Shown here in pieces: positions 8,847 to 16,751 of a stretch of 64,000 bases of DNA. The stretch is taken from NCBI RefSeq assembly GCF_000426185.1, contig NZ_AUEW01000001.1, positions 744,001-808,000 on the forward strand. Direction: 5' to 3'. The position numbers were made by a program, and so were the translations under genes. Below the pieces are notes generated by a model. That model saw nothing but the letters and a program-made list of their open reading frames with translations. It did not search any database and was not told where the DNA came from. Source of the DNA: Cellulomonas sp. URHD0024 (GTDB taxonomy: Bacteria; Actinomycetota; Actinomycetes; Actinomycetales; Cellulomonadaceae). Each line of letters begins with the position of its first letter. Position 1 is the first letter of the stretch.

Positions 8847-9521
8847 CTAGGCTGCCCCCACGGCCGCCACCTGGTCGACGGCGAAGTCGGCCCACTCGGG
8901 GCCGGCCGCGAGGTCACGGGCCTGCTCCACCGCCACAGCCAGCGCCGCCTCACGTTGCTCGGGCGAGCCGTGCATAGGCTGCCCGCAGACGAACGTCACG
9001 TCGGTGATGCCGATGAACCCGAAGATGGCCCGCAGGTAGGGCTCCATGAAGTCGTAGGAGTGCATCGGTCCGCCGGCCGAGTAGTCGCTGCCACGGGTGG
9101 AGGCGACGACCAGCTTCTTGCCCAGCACCATCGGCTCCGGGTACCCCGTCGAGCCGTACCGGAACGTGTACCCCGGCTGGACGATGCAGTCGATGTAGTA
9201 CTTGAGCGCGTACGGGATGCTCAGGTTCCACATGGGCGCCGTGATCAGGTACGCGTCAGCCGCCTGGAAGTGCGCGATCAACGACTCGACGTGGGACCAC
9301 GCCTCCGCGTGCCCCGGGTCGATCGGGCGCCCGACCAGCAGGTCGTACTTCGCCTCGATGTTCCCGCCCTCCATGGAGGGCAGATCGTGGTCGTACAGGT
9401 CGATGACCTCGACGGTGACGTCCGGACGGTGGTCACGGAGGCCGGTGATGAACGCCTCCGACGCCTTGAGGGTGTTGGACTCCCCGTGTCGAGGAGACGC
9501 GATGATGTGCAGCAGCTTCAT
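8847..9521 (-). CDS. azoR: FMN-dependent NADH azoreductase (AzoR family)
   Basis: 224 aa flavodoxin-fold quinone/azo reductase. SPRHGESNT (residues about 9-17) is the FMN-phosphate loop; PMWNLSIPYALKYYID is the AzoR core motif next to the isoalloxazine; TRGSDYSAGGP precedes the C-terminal strand. Length is close to the usual 200-210 aa with a slightly longer tail. Such enzymes reduce quinones and azo dyes with NAD(P)H in the cytoplasm and are often induced by thiol or quinone stress. The 213-nt upstream region holds a nested inverted repeat (9617-9661) that could be the operator. It is a single gene, separated from the sigma-factor gene by that region. Confidence 0.88.
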   Translation of the reverse strand: MKLLHIIASPRHGESNTLKASEAFITGLRDHRPDVTVEVIDLYDHDLPSMEGGNIEAKYDLLVGRPIDPGHAEAWSHVESLIAHFQAADAYLITAPMWNLSIPYALKYYIDCIVQPGYTFRYGSTGYPEPMVLGKKLVVASTRGSDYSAGGPMHSYDFMEPYLRAIFGFIGITDVTFVCGQPMHGSPEQREAALAVAVEQARDLAAGPEWADFAVDQVAAVGAA

Positions 9522-9616
9522 GTCCGGCCCCTAGCGCAGCGAGGGTGATGGGCGACCAACCAGCGGCCGGAAGGCGATCGCGACCGCTCCGCCTCTCAGG
9601 TCGAATTTAGGAGCTT

Positions 9617-9661
9617 CATGTTTCACGTCGTATCCAGCGCTGTATCCACGGCATGAACATG
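9617..9661. promoter_or_regulatory. Nested inverted repeat upstream of azoR, putative operator
   Basis: Outer arms CATGTT (9617-9622) and AACATG (9656-9661) and an inner perfect palindrome CAGCGCTG (9635-9642) share the same centre within half a base. GTATCC is directly repeated at 9630 and 9642. The stretch is AT-richer than its surroundings and lies about 100 nt before the azoR start. Confidence 0.4.
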
Positions 9662-9675
9662 TGGCGTCGCCGCAA

Positions 9676-9715
9676 CGTGACGAGGCCCGGACCAGGTGGT
9701 CCGGGCCTCGTCACG
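9676..9715. terminator. Intrinsic terminator after the sigma-factor gene
   Basis: 18-bp perfect stem (9676-9693 with 9698-9715) and AGGT loop. It contains the same ACGAGGCCCGGACC arm as the hairpin at 8266. It ends 19 nt from the rpoD stop codon on the minus strand. Confidence 0.8.
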
Positions 9716-9734
9716 ACATCAGGCTGTGTGCGTG

Positions 9735-11312
9735 TCAGTCCAGGTAGTCGCGCAGCACCTGCGAGCGCGACGGGTGACGCAGCTTCGACATGGTCTTCGA
9801 CTCGATCTGCCGGATCCGCTCACGCGTGACCCCGTACACCTTGCCGATCTCGTCGAGCGTCTTCGGCTGGCCGTCGGTCAGGCCGAAACGCATCGACACC
9901 ACGCCGGCCTCGCGCTCCGAGAGCGTGTCGAGCACCTGGTGCAGCTGCTCCTGCAGGAGCGTGAAGCTCACGGCGTCGGCCGGGACGACAGCCTCGGAGT
10001 CCTCGATGAGGTCACCGAACTCGCTGTCGCCGTCCTCGCCCAGGGGTGTGTGCAGCGAGATCGGCTCGCGGCCGTACTTCTGGACCTCGACGACCTTCTC
10101 GGGCGTCATGTCCAGCTCCTTGGCCAGCTCCTCCGGCGTGGGCTCGCGGCCCAGGTCCTGGAGCATCTGGCGCTGGACGCGCGCGAGCTTGTTGATGACC
10201 TCGACCATGTGCACCGGGATACGGATGGTGCGCGCCTGGTCGGCCATCGCGCGGGTGATCGCCTGCCGGATCCACCAGGTCGCATACGTCGAGAACTTGT
10301 AGCCCTTGGTGTAGTCGAACTTCTCGACCGCGCGGATGAGGCCGAGGTTGCCCTCCTGGATCAGGTCCAGGAACAGCATGCCGCGACCGGTGTACCGCTT
10401 GGCCAGCGACACGACGAGTCGCAGGTTCGCCTCGAGCAGGTGGTTCTTGGCGCGTCGACCGTCGTTCGCGATCCACTCGAGCTCGCGCTTGATCTTGGGC
10501 TCCATCGCGACGCCCGCGTTCAGCCGCTCGTCGGCGAACAGGCCGGCCTCGATCCGCTTGGCCAGGTCCACCTCCTGCTCGGCGTTCAGCAGCGCGACCT
10601 TGCCGATCTGCTTCAGGTAGTCCTTGACCGGGTCAGCGGTCGCACCTGCGGTGACGACCTGCTGCGCCGGAGCATCGTCGTCGTCGGCGTCGGAGTAGAC
10701 GAAACCGCTGTCCTCGGACTCTTCCTCCTTGGCGGCGGGCTTCTTCTCACCGTCCTCCGACTCGTCGTCCTCGTCTGCTGCCTCGACCGCCTCGACGACC
10801 TCGATCACCTCGGCGACGACGTCCACGACCTCGATGTCCTCGATGTCGATCTCTTCGGCGTCGACTGGCTCGTCCTCGGACGACTCGGTGTCGGCGTTCA
10901 CGGCCGCTGCCTTGGCGGCCGGGGCGGCCTTGGCGCGCGTGGTCCTGGGCTTCGGGGCAGCGGGCGCGTCGCCTGTCGGGTCGGCAGCCGCGGTCGCGCG
11001 ACGACGCGTCGTCGTCGCGGTCGCGTCCTCGGCGGCCACGACAGCCTTGGCGGCGGGACGTGCCTTCGCGCTCGTGGCGGCGGCCACGCGGGCAGGCTTG
11101 GCGGTGGGCTCCGTGACGCCGATGCCGGCCGTGGCGAGGCCGCGGACGACAGCGCGCAGGCGCTTGGCGTCCTGGACGTCAGCCTGCTCGCACGCGGTGC
11201 GCAACTCCTCGGCACCGACCATGCCGTGCGTGCGGCCGCGAAGGACGAGCTCCTGCAGGGCAGGGTGCTCGAACTCACGCGGAAGAGCTGGGTGCGGGGT
11301 CTGGGACGACAC
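9735..11312 (-). CDS. rpoD: Principal RNA polymerase sigma factor (RpoD/HrdB/SigA)
   Basis: 525 aa. Residues about 1-70 carry a short region-1.1-like part; about 70-225 is a low-complexity linker, first Ala/Lys/Arg-rich, then strongly Asp/Glu-rich, as in actinobacterial housekeeping sigmas. Region 1.2 starts at [31 protein letters not shown]; region 2 has [26 protein letters not shown] and the -10-reading helix [21 protein letters not shown]; region 3 has [18 protein letters not shown]; region 4.2 is [32 protein letters not shown], ending LRDYLD. GTG start with AAAGG 8 nt upstream. It is monocistronic, with its own -10 and a strong terminator. It should read the TAnnnT elements found across this window. 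Confidence 0.97.
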   Translation of the reverse strand: MSSQTPHPALPREFEHPALQELVLRGRTHGMVGAEELRTACEQADVQDAKRLRAVVRGLATAGIGVTEPTAKPARVAAATSAKARPAAKAVVAAEDATATTTRRRATAAADPTGDAPAAPKPRTTRAKAAPAAKAAAVNADTESSEDEPVDAEEIDIEDIEVVDVVAEVIEVVEAVEAADEDDESEDGEKKPAAKEEESEDSGFVYSDADDDDAPAQQVVTAGATADPVKDYLKQIGKVALLNAEQEVDLAKRIEAGLFADERLNAGVAMEPKIKRELEWIANDGRRAKNHLLEANLRLVVSLAKRYTGRGMLFLDLIQEGNLGLIRAVEKFDYTKGYKFSTYATWWIRQAITRAMADQARTIRIPVHMVEVINKLARVQRQMLQDLGREPTPEELAKELDMTPEKVVEVQKYGREPISLHTPLGEDGDSEFGDLIEDSEAVVPADAVSFTLLQEQLHQVLDTLSEREAGVVSMRFGLTDGQPKTLDEIGKVYGVTRERIRQIESKTMSKLRHPSRSQVLRDYLD

Positions 11313-11364
11313 GAACGACCTTTCGGCAAGGCGACACCGGGAGGGGCCGGGCGTCTAGATAGAT

Positions 11365-11370
11365 ATTGTA
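11365..11370 (-). promoter_or_regulatory. -10 element TACAAT of rpoD
   Basis: TACAAT, the closest match to TATAAT in this region, in a small AT-rich patch about 53 nt before the GTG at 11312. No clear -35 hexamer. Confidence 0.5.
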
Positions 11371-11513
11371 CCGACCCCGCGAGCGTCTCGCCGTAATCTG
11401 GGGGCACGACCAGGCGACCGCCAGGGCGGATCTCACGGGGTTCACGGTCACAACGAACGAGAGCCGCGAGAGATTCCCGTTCCCTGGGGCCGGGCGCGTC
11501 GCTCGCTCGGGGG

Positions 11514-11903
11514 TCAGCTGGGCTTGACCGTGAGAACCGGACAGGACGCGTCGAACAGGACTCGCTGTGCGTTGGCGCCGAGGATGAGCTTTCCGACTGG
11601 GCTGCGGCGACGAAGACCCAGGACGATCAGCTGAGCGCCGACCTGCTCGGCCGTCGAGATCAGATCGTCAGCGACGTCGCCGCTCTCGAGCAGCAGGACC
11701 TCGTGCTCGACGCCCGTCTCGGCGAGGTGTGCTCGCACCTGGTCGAGATCCGCCTCGATGACGGCGCGCTCGGAGTCGGGTTCGCCCGGACGCGCGCTGA
11801 CCACCACGACGACCGGCGTCTGACGCCGACGCGCCTCGTCGACCGCCGCCGCCAGAGCCGACCGACCTTCCGGGGTGGCCAGGTAGCCCACCACGATTCC
11901 CAT
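11514..11903 (-). CDS. Universal stress protein (UspA family)
   Basis: 129 aa. The N-terminal strand MGIVVGYLATPEG and the C-terminal nucleotide-binding segment LIVLGLRRRSPVGKLILGANAQRVLFDASCPVLTVK match the ATP-binding class of UspA proteins (Gly-rich loop spaced before the last helix). Stand-alone single domain. Start ATG 11903 is chosen over an upstream in-frame start because GGGAGAAG lies at the right distance and the family begins here. A TACGTT -10 candidate at 11941-11946 would give a leader of about 30 nt. Specific role unknown. Confidence 0.88.
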   Translation of the reverse strand: MGIVVGYLATPEGRSALAAAVDEARRRQTPVVVVVSARPGEPDSERAVIEADLDQVRAHLAETGVEHEVLLLESGDVADDLISTAEQVGAQLIVLGLRRRSPVGKLILGANAQRVLFDASCPVLTVKPS

Positions 11904-11940
11904 CGGCTTCTCCCGTCCACGGCGACACGGCCCTTCGGTG

Positions 11941-11946
11941 AACGTA
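11941..11946 (-). promoter_or_regulatory. Candidate -10 element TACGTT of the usp gene
   Basis: TACGTT on the minus strand in otherwise GC-rich DNA, about 38 nt upstream of the ATG at 11903, which has its own Shine-Dalgarno. Confidence 0.3.
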
Positions 11947-12020
11947 CCCGAGGCCGGCTCGGACCACGAGCGCATCGTCCGGCACGTCGAACCCCCCGAC
12001 GACGAACGCCCGCCTGCCGG

Positions 12021-13139
12021 TCAGCCGGAACGTCGCACCCAGCCCGGAGGTACCGCCGCGCCGAGGGCGTCGTCGAGGAGCGCGGCCAACCGGTATCCCG
12101 ACTCGGCGTCGAGAGCACCGTCGAGCAGGACGCGCGCCCGTGCACCGTCCCCGCGCCACCACGACAGGAGAGCGAGCAAGGTCAGCGCGGGCGCCTGGAC
12201 GCCCACGCGCCCGTGGGCGACGACCCCTTCCAGTGCCGCCTCGTGCACCGCCGTCGCGGGTTCCGGCGGGGTGACCGCATGCGCCGGGTCGATGATCCTC
12301 GCCATCGCCGCACCGAGTGCGCTCTCGACGTCCTCGGCATCGCCAGCGACCGAACGCTCCGGGAGGTCACCGGTCCCTGGGACGAGGGCGACGAGGATCG
12401 CGTCGCGGACCCGGCGATCGTCGAGCCCGGCCTCGAGCCTCCCCCACGGAACACGTGTGCCGGGTCCGTCGGGCATGGACATCCGTCGCACGACCTCACG
12501 CCATGCCATGACCGAGTCGACCCGCCACGACGCCAGGGTCAGTGGGCCACCCACCAACGCCTCTTCTCGATGGGACTCCCAGCGACGACGAGCCCTCGCG
12601 ACCGTCCGGCGACGCTCTGCGCCGGCGGAGCGGATCCGCGCGATGTCCTCGCGTGAGTCCGCTACCGCGGAGCCGGCGAGCACCAGCTGCGCGCCGATCT
12701 GCGTACTGTCGAGGTCGAGCAGGGGTCGGCCTCCCGGGGGGCAACAGTCGTCGACGCAGTCGAGGGACAGGTACCCGGAGCTCGTCACGACCCACACCGG
12801 GACGTCCCCGAGAGACGGCTCGGCGGCGTCACGGAAGCACTGGGCAGCACGCTGCGCGGGGCCGACATCGCGGCGCGGGTCGTCGTCCGTGTAGAGCACC
12901 AGCACCCCACGCTCGGCGTCGTCGCGGCCCAGGTACGCCAGCAGGCGACGGGCGAGCGCGGGACCCTCCTGGGGGTCGGCCAGGTGCGGTAGGTCGACCC
13001 GCACGACCAGGCCGACCCTGCCGCGCGGCGCCCGAAGACTGATGGCAACGGCACTGTCCCGCGGCCTGAAGCCGAGGCGATGAGGCACGAGGGCGAGCAG
13101 CTCGCGTGCCTCGGTCATCCGAACTGTGGTGATCTCCAT
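12021..13139 (-). CDS. DUF4192 domain-containing protein
   Basis: 372 aa, DUF4192 over nearly the full length. The typical opening (TEARELLALVPHRLGFRPRDSAVAISL) and a later acidic DDCCPPGGRPL cluster are present, the latter with paired cysteines in the middle of the protein. The C-terminal half contains helical, tetratricopeptide-like text (LTLLALLSWWRGDGARARVLLDGALDAE) as in many members. The family is common in actinobacteria and has no known function. Start may be ATG 13139 or GTG 13145; neither has a strong Shine-Dalgarno. The gene stands alone between usp and a divergent lipoprotein gene. Confidence 0.8.
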   Translation of the reverse strand: MEITTVRMTEARELLALVPHRLGFRPRDSAVAISLRAPRGRVGLVVRVDLPHLADPQEGPALARRLLAYLGRDDAERGVLVLYTDDDPRRDVGPAQRAAQCFRDAAEPSLGDVPVWVVTSSGYLSLDCVDDCCPPGGRPLLDLDSTQIGAQLVLAGSAVADSREDIARIRSAGAERRRTVARARRRWESHREEALVGGPLTLASWRVDSVMAWREVVRRMSMPDGPGTRVPWGRLEAGLDDRRVRDAILVALVPGTGDLPERSVAGDAEDVESALGAAMARIIDPAHAVTPPEPATAVHEAALEGVVAHGRVGVQAPALTLLALLSWWRGDGARARVLLDGALDAESGYRLAALLDDALGAAVPPGWVRRSG

Positions 13140-13269
13140 GGGCACAGCCCACCCGCCCGCAGGGTCGTGCGGTGGCGAGTGACGCAATCTGTGTGCGAAC
13201 CCCGCCGGTGCGGGGGTGTGGTCGCCTCGACGACGCCCGTCGGATGACCGGCCGCACGGGTGGGCCCGC

Positions 13270-13275
13270 TAACCT
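13270..13275 (+). promoter_or_regulatory. -10 element TAACCT, leaderless start of the lipoprotein gene
   Basis: TAACCT ends 6 nt before the ATG at 13282; no ribosome-binding site. Confidence 0.55.
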
Positions 13276-13281
13276 GGCCCG

Positions 13282-13815
13282 ATGCCCAGCCGGTCCACGC
13301 CTGTCGCGCGCGCCGCAGCAGTTGCTGCGCTCGTCGCGACCATGCTGTGCGTGGCGGGCTGCTCGACCAGCAACCCCGGGACGGGACCGGCCGCTGGGTC
13401 GACGGCCGTGACCGCGTCACCGGCCCCGACCGAGACCCTGCTCCCTGGGGCCGACAGCACGCACTCCGCAGTGGGTGAGGTCGTCGCCGGGTTCCCCGTC
13501 GACCTGGTCCCGGTCCCCGCGGGCGCCGAGGTGCTGGTCTCGTCGGCCGAACCGGTGCAGGGCACCGACCTCACCGAGATCAGCCTCAACCTGCGCTCCG
13601 AGCAGGACACGGCCGCCCTGCTCGCCGCGGTCGGCGCACCGCTCCTCGCAGCCGGTTTCGTGGAGGGAACTCCCCCGGCCCCGGAGCCCGGTCTCGCCGC
13701 GCAGTCCACGTTCACCCGTGGTGACGGTTCGGAGCTGCTCCTCGTCGGGATCCTCGACCGGGACGACCAGCGCACCCTCACGCTCGGTGGTCGGGTGCGC
13801 ACCACGTCGCCGTAG
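13282..13815 (+). CDS. Hypothetical lipoprotein
   Basis: 177 aa. Signal peptide with Arg near the start, hydrophobic AAVAALVATMLCVAG and lipobox CVAGC, so Cys27 would be lipidated. The mature part begins with a Ser/Thr/Pro/Ala linker, then a compact domain of about 110 residues rich in Val/Leu strands (PVDLVPVPAGAEVLVSSAEPV). I recognise no named family. Its TAG stop is part of the -10 of the next gene, idsA, 11 nt downstream. Confidence 0.8.
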   Translation: MPSRSTPVARAAAVAALVATMLCVAGCSTSNPGTGPAAGSTAVTASPAPTETLLPGADSTHSAVGEVVAGFPVDLVPVPAGAEVLVSSAEPVQGTDLTEISLNLRSEQDTAALLAAVGAPLLAAGFVEGTPPAPEPGLAAQSTFTRGDGSELLLVGILDRDDQRTLTLGGRVRTTSP

Positions 13816-13818
13816 GCT
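13813..13818 (+). promoter_or_regulatory. -10 element TAGGCT overlapping a stop codon, leaderless start of idsA
   Basis: TAGGCT ends 7 nt before the GTG at 13826. Its first three bases are the stop codon of the lipoprotein gene. Confidence 0.5.
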
Positions 13819-13825
13819 GCCCCGC

Positions 13826-14947
13826 GTGACTCTCTCGGCCCCCAGCCTCGTCGACGCCGACGACGTCCGCGATCGCGTCGACGCGGTCCTGGCACGCCAC
13901 GTCGCCCAGCTGCGCACGGTCCTGGCCGGCGCGAGCGACGACGCCGACCGCCTCGCCGATGCAGTAGCCCTGATGCTCTCCGGCGGCAAGCGTCTACGAG
14001 CCGCGTTCTGCTACTGGTCGTGGCGGGCACACGGCGGTCCGGCGGGCGGTCCCGAGGCAGACGCCGTGATCCAGGTCGGAGCCGCGCTCGAGCTGTTCCA
14101 GGCCGCGGCACTCTTCCATGACGACGTGATGGACGACTCGGACACCCGGCGCGGCTTTCCCGCTGCCCACCGCGCGTTCGCCCGCCTGCATGGGGAGCAC
14201 GCACTGACAGGCGACCCCGACCGCTTCGGCATGTCGGCGGCGATCCTCCTCGGCGACCTGACCCTCGTCGCCAGTGAGCAGGAGTTCGCCAGCGCCCTCG
14301 CGACTCAACCGGCGCAGCGGGCGGCGCGGGCGCGGGCGGTCTTCGACCTCATGCGCACCGAAGTCACGGTCGGGCAGTACCTCGACGTCCTCGCTCAGGC
14401 ACTCCCGTGGGGCGACGATCCCGAGCGGGACGAGGTCCGCTCCCGCGAGGTCATCCGCGCGAAGGCGGCGCGGTACAGCGTCGAGCACCCGATCACGCTC
14501 GGCGCCGCGCTCGCGGACGCGGACGACGCCGAGCTGGCTGCGTGCCGGCAGCTCGGACTGCCACTTGGCGAGGCGTTCCAGCTGCGGGACGACCTGCTCG
14601 GCGTCTTCGGCGACCCTGCCACCACAGGAAAGCCCGCCGGCGACGACCTTCGTGAGGGCAAGCGCACCGTGCTGACCGCCCGCGCGGTCGCACGGGCACG
14701 TGCGGTCGGCGACGAGGCGACGGTGACGCTGCTGCGTACGCGCTTGGGCGATCGCGCCCTGACCGAGGCGGACGTGACCCAGCTGGCCGAGGCGATCCAG
14801 GCCACCGGGGCGCCGGACGACATGGAGCAGCTCATCGACTCGCTCGCCACCGTCGCCTTCGGGCTGATGGATGCACGCGGCTGGCCGGAGCCGGCGCGGA
14901 GCCAGCTGGTGGGCCTGGCGCATGCGGCGGTCGACCGACTCGCCTGA
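13826..14947 (+). CDS. idsA: Polyprenyl (geranylgeranyl) diphosphate synthase
   Basis: 373 aa all-trans prenyltransferase. First aspartate-rich motif DDVMD (in LFHDDVMDDSDTRRG), second motif DDLLGVFGD, and LMLSGGKRLRAAF for the IPP-binding Lys/Arg. It elongates allylic diphosphates with IPP. Residues just before the first DDxxD (ALELFQAAALFH) set chain length; small residues there suggest a product of C20 or longer, but I cannot fix it. Start GTG 13826 gives the usual N-terminal length. Synteny with Rv2173 (idsA2) next to Rv2175c and pknL supports the name, from memory. Confidence 0.9.
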   Translation: MTLSAPSLVDADDVRDRVDAVLARHVAQLRTVLAGASDDADRLADAVALMLSGGKRLRAAFCYWSWRAHGGPAGGPEADAVIQVGAALELFQAAALFHDDVMDDSDTRRGFPAAHRAFARLHGEHALTGDPDRFGMSAAILLGDLTLVASEQEFASALATQPAQRAARARAVFDLMRTEVTVGQYLDVLAQALPWGDDPERDEVRSREVIRAKAARYSVEHPITLGAALADADDAELAACRQLGLPLGEAFQLRDDLLGVFGDPATTGKPAGDDLREGKRTVLTARAVARARAVGDEATVTLLRTRLGDRALTEADVTQLAEAIQATGAPDDMEQLIDSLATVAFGLMDARGWPEPARSQLVGLAHAAVDRLA

Positions 14948-15001
14948 GGAGGCGCTGCCCGCCGCTCATGATCACCGCGGTCGACGGGCACTCGCGGACG
15001 C

Positions 15002-15415
15002 TCAGAGCTCGGCGGCAGCCAGCCGTCTGATCTCGGTCTTGCGCCCGGACCGAAGTGCGTCGATAGGAGTCCCGGGCAGCGCAGCCTGCTCGGTGAAGAG
15101 CCACTCGATCGCGTCCTCGTCGGAGAACCCGGCATCGGCGAGAACGGTGAGCGTCCCCTGGAGGGATGCGAGGACCGTCCACGGCTCGTGCGCATCTGGC
15201 TGCGTGGGCTGTGCAGGGTTCGCCAGGTGGCCCGGCACCAGGAACGACGCGGGGATCGAGAAGACCCGGGGATCGCCGCGACGGGTGCCCACGACACGTC
15301 GCTCCTGGACGATGCGGCGGACCTTCGAGGGATCGGTGCCGAGGCGTTCGGCGACATCGGGGACGGTGAGCCACTCGGCTACAAGGAGGTCCAGGGCGTC
15401 TGCAGATGCGTTCAC
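15002..15415 (-). CDS. Rv2175c-type DNA-binding protein (PknL substrate family)
   Basis: 137 aa. N-terminal winged helix-turn-helix of the excisionase/MerR-like type (WLTVPDVAERLGTDPSKVRRIVQERRVVGTRR) followed by the Rv2175c C-terminal domain (TLTVLADAGFSDEDAIEWLFTEQAALPGTPIDALRSG). In M. tuberculosis Rv2175c is phosphorylated by the neighbouring kinase PknL on an N-terminal Thr, which lowers DNA binding. Here the N-terminal tail is absent: the GTG at 15415 is the first possible start after an in-frame TAA, and TACTCT lies 6 nt upstream. So that control site is not conserved. It is convergent with idsA and separated from pknL by the LysM gene. Confidence 0.85.
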   Translation of the reverse strand: MNASADALDLLVAEWLTVPDVAERLGTDPSKVRRIVQERRVVGTRRGDPRVFSIPASFLVPGHLANPAQPTQPDAHEPWTVLASLQGTLTVLADAGFSDEDAIEWLFTEQAALPGTPIDALRSGRKTEIRRLAAAEL

Positions 15416-15421
15416 CCGACC

Positions 15422-15427
15422 AGAGTA
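15422..15427 (-). promoter_or_regulatory. -10 element TACTCT, leaderless start of the Rv2175c-type gene
   Basis: TACTCT on the minus strand, 6 nt from the GTG at 15415; an in-frame TAA lies just upstream. Confidence 0.5.
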
Positions 15428-15493
15428 CGCATCCGTGAATTACACCTCGGCAATTCGGGCGGGCGCTTTCCACGCGGGATTCCGTGGGCTACC

Positions 15494-15545
15494 GTCACAT
15501 TTTGTCACTCCTGTCACACAGGTCACTTCTCTTAACTTTCGTCAC
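15494..15545 (+). promoter_or_regulatory. Phased GTCAC repeat array with TAACTT -10 upstream of the LysM gene
   Basis: GTCAC occurs at 15494, 15504, 15513, 15522 and 15541, i.e. steps of 10, 9, 9 and 19 bp, all on one strand. TAACTT (15533-15538) is the likely -10, with transcription start near 15545 and the ATG at 15560. The third and fourth repeats cover the -35 position. Direct GTCAC-type 9-bp repeats are, from memory, the reported MtrA binding motif in mycobacteria, and MtrA controls muralytic genes. Binding by MtrA here is inference. Confidence 0.5.
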
Positions 15546-15559
15546 ACGAGGTGTCGCCC

Positions 15560-16720
15560 ATGTCCCAGTCCGTCGCAGCCCGGTCGGTCGGTCTTCGCCG
15601 AGTCGCCACCAGCACCGGCGCCCTCGCGCTGGTCGCCGTCGCCGCGACGGCCACGGCTGGCGCTGCCCATGCCGACGAGCAGTACACGGTCCGCTCGGGT
15701 GACACCGTCGGCCACATCGCCGCTCGTCACGGCAGCAGTGTCGGCGCCATCGCGCGGGCGAACGCACTGGCGGACGCCGGCCGGATCCGGATCGGCCAGG
15801 TCCTCACCATCCCGAGCAGCGTGCAGGCCCCGGCCGTCGCCGTCACCCGCGCACCGGCGGCCGCCAGCTACAGGGTCGTGGCCGGCGACAACGTCAGTCG
15901 GATCGCCGCGCGGTTCGGCACCACCGTCCAGGCGATCGTCGCCGCGAACGGCTTGGACCGACGCGCGATGATCCGGATCGGGCAGACGCTCACCGTCCCC
16001 GGAGCGGCAGCCGCGCCGGCACCTGCCGCAGCCGCCGCACCCGCGGCACCCACGGCGGTCGCGAAGGCCGCCGGCTCCGTCACGTACACCGTCCGACCCG
16101 GGGACACCGTCTCGGCCGTGGCGACGAAGCTCGGGTCCTCGGTCGCCGCCATCGTCGCGGCGAACCACCTCGACGCACGGGCGTTCATCCGCATCGGTCA
16201 GGCCCTCACCGTCCCGGTGGCAGCGGCACCCGCCGTCGTCGGCAACACGTTCGCCGGTCGCACGTACTCCGCTCCGGTCGTCGCGGCGGCCAACGCGAAC
16301 CTGTCCGCGCTGCGGGGGGCGCCGGTCCCGTCGAAGGCGCAGATGCAGGCGAAGATCGCGGCCACCGCGCGGTCGATGGGTGTCGACCCCGCGCTCGCGC
16401 AGGCTGTCGCCTTCCAGGAGTCGGGTTTCAACCACGCAGTGGTCTCCCCCGCCAACGCCATCGGCGCCATGCAGATCATCCCCAGCTCGGGCGCCTGGGC
16501 ATCAGAGCTCGTCGGACGCCCGCTGAACCTGCTCGACCCCGACGACAACGCCGTCGCGGGCGTGGCCATCCTGCGCTCGCTGGTGAAGTCGGCTCCGGAC
16601 CTGCCCACAGCGATCGCCGGGTACTACCAGGGCGCAACGTCCGTGAAGCGGAACGGCATGTTCGCCGACACACGCATCTACGTCGCCAACGTGCAGACCC
16701 ACATGACGCGCTTCCGCTGA
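15560..16720 (+). CDS. Secreted protein with three LysM repeats and a lytic transglycosylase (SLT) domain
   Basis: 386 aa. Signal peptide (RRVATSTGALALVAVAATATAGAAHA, cleavage after AHA). Three LysM domains, each starting Y-x-V/T-V-R/V-x-G-D (YTVRSGDTVGHIA, YRVVAGDNVSRIA, YTVRPGDTVSAVA), separated by Ala/Pro linkers. The C-terminal about 150 residues are an SLT/goose-lysozyme-like domain: catalytic Glu in VAFQESGFNHAVVSPANAIGAMQI, then PDLPTAIAGYYQGA. It should bind and cut peptidoglycan outside the membrane. ATG 15560 is preceded by GAGGTG at 7 nt; an in-frame GTG at 15551 is less likely. It lies between the Rv2175c-type gene and the PASTA kinase. Confidence 0.9.
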   Translation: MSQSVAARSVGLRRVATSTGALALVAVAATATAGAAHADEQYTVRSGDTVGHIAARHGSSVGAIARANALADAGRIRIGQVLTIPSSVQAPAVAVTRAPAAASYRVVAGDNVSRIAARFGTTVQAIVAANGLDRRAMIRIGQTLTVPGAAAAPAPAAAAAPAAPTAVAKAAGSVTYTVRPGDTVSAVATKLGSSVAAIVAANHLDARAFIRIGQALTVPVAAAPAVVGNTFAGRTYSAPVVAAANANLSALRGAPVPSKAQMQAKIAATARSMGVDPALAQAVAFQESGFNHAVVSPANAIGAMQIIPSSGAWASELVGRPLNLLDPDDNAVAGVAILRSLVKSAPDLPTAIAGYYQGATSVKRNGMFADTRIYVANVQTHMTRFR

Positions 16721-16738
16721 GAGTCGGACCTGCGCCCG

Positions 16739-16744
16739 TACACT
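16739..16744 (+). promoter_or_regulatory. -10 element TACACT, leaderless start of pknL
   Basis: TACACT ends 7 nt before the GTG at 16752. The gene has its own promoter although the LysM gene ends only 31 nt upstream. Confidence 0.55.
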
Positions 16745-16751
16745 CCTGCGA

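Noticed and set aside
15416-15559. c-di-AMP (ydaO) riboswitch upstream of the LysM gene
   Set aside because: Such riboswitches precede actinobacterial muralytic genes, but the region is too short and lacks the conserved elements; GTCAC repeats explain it better.
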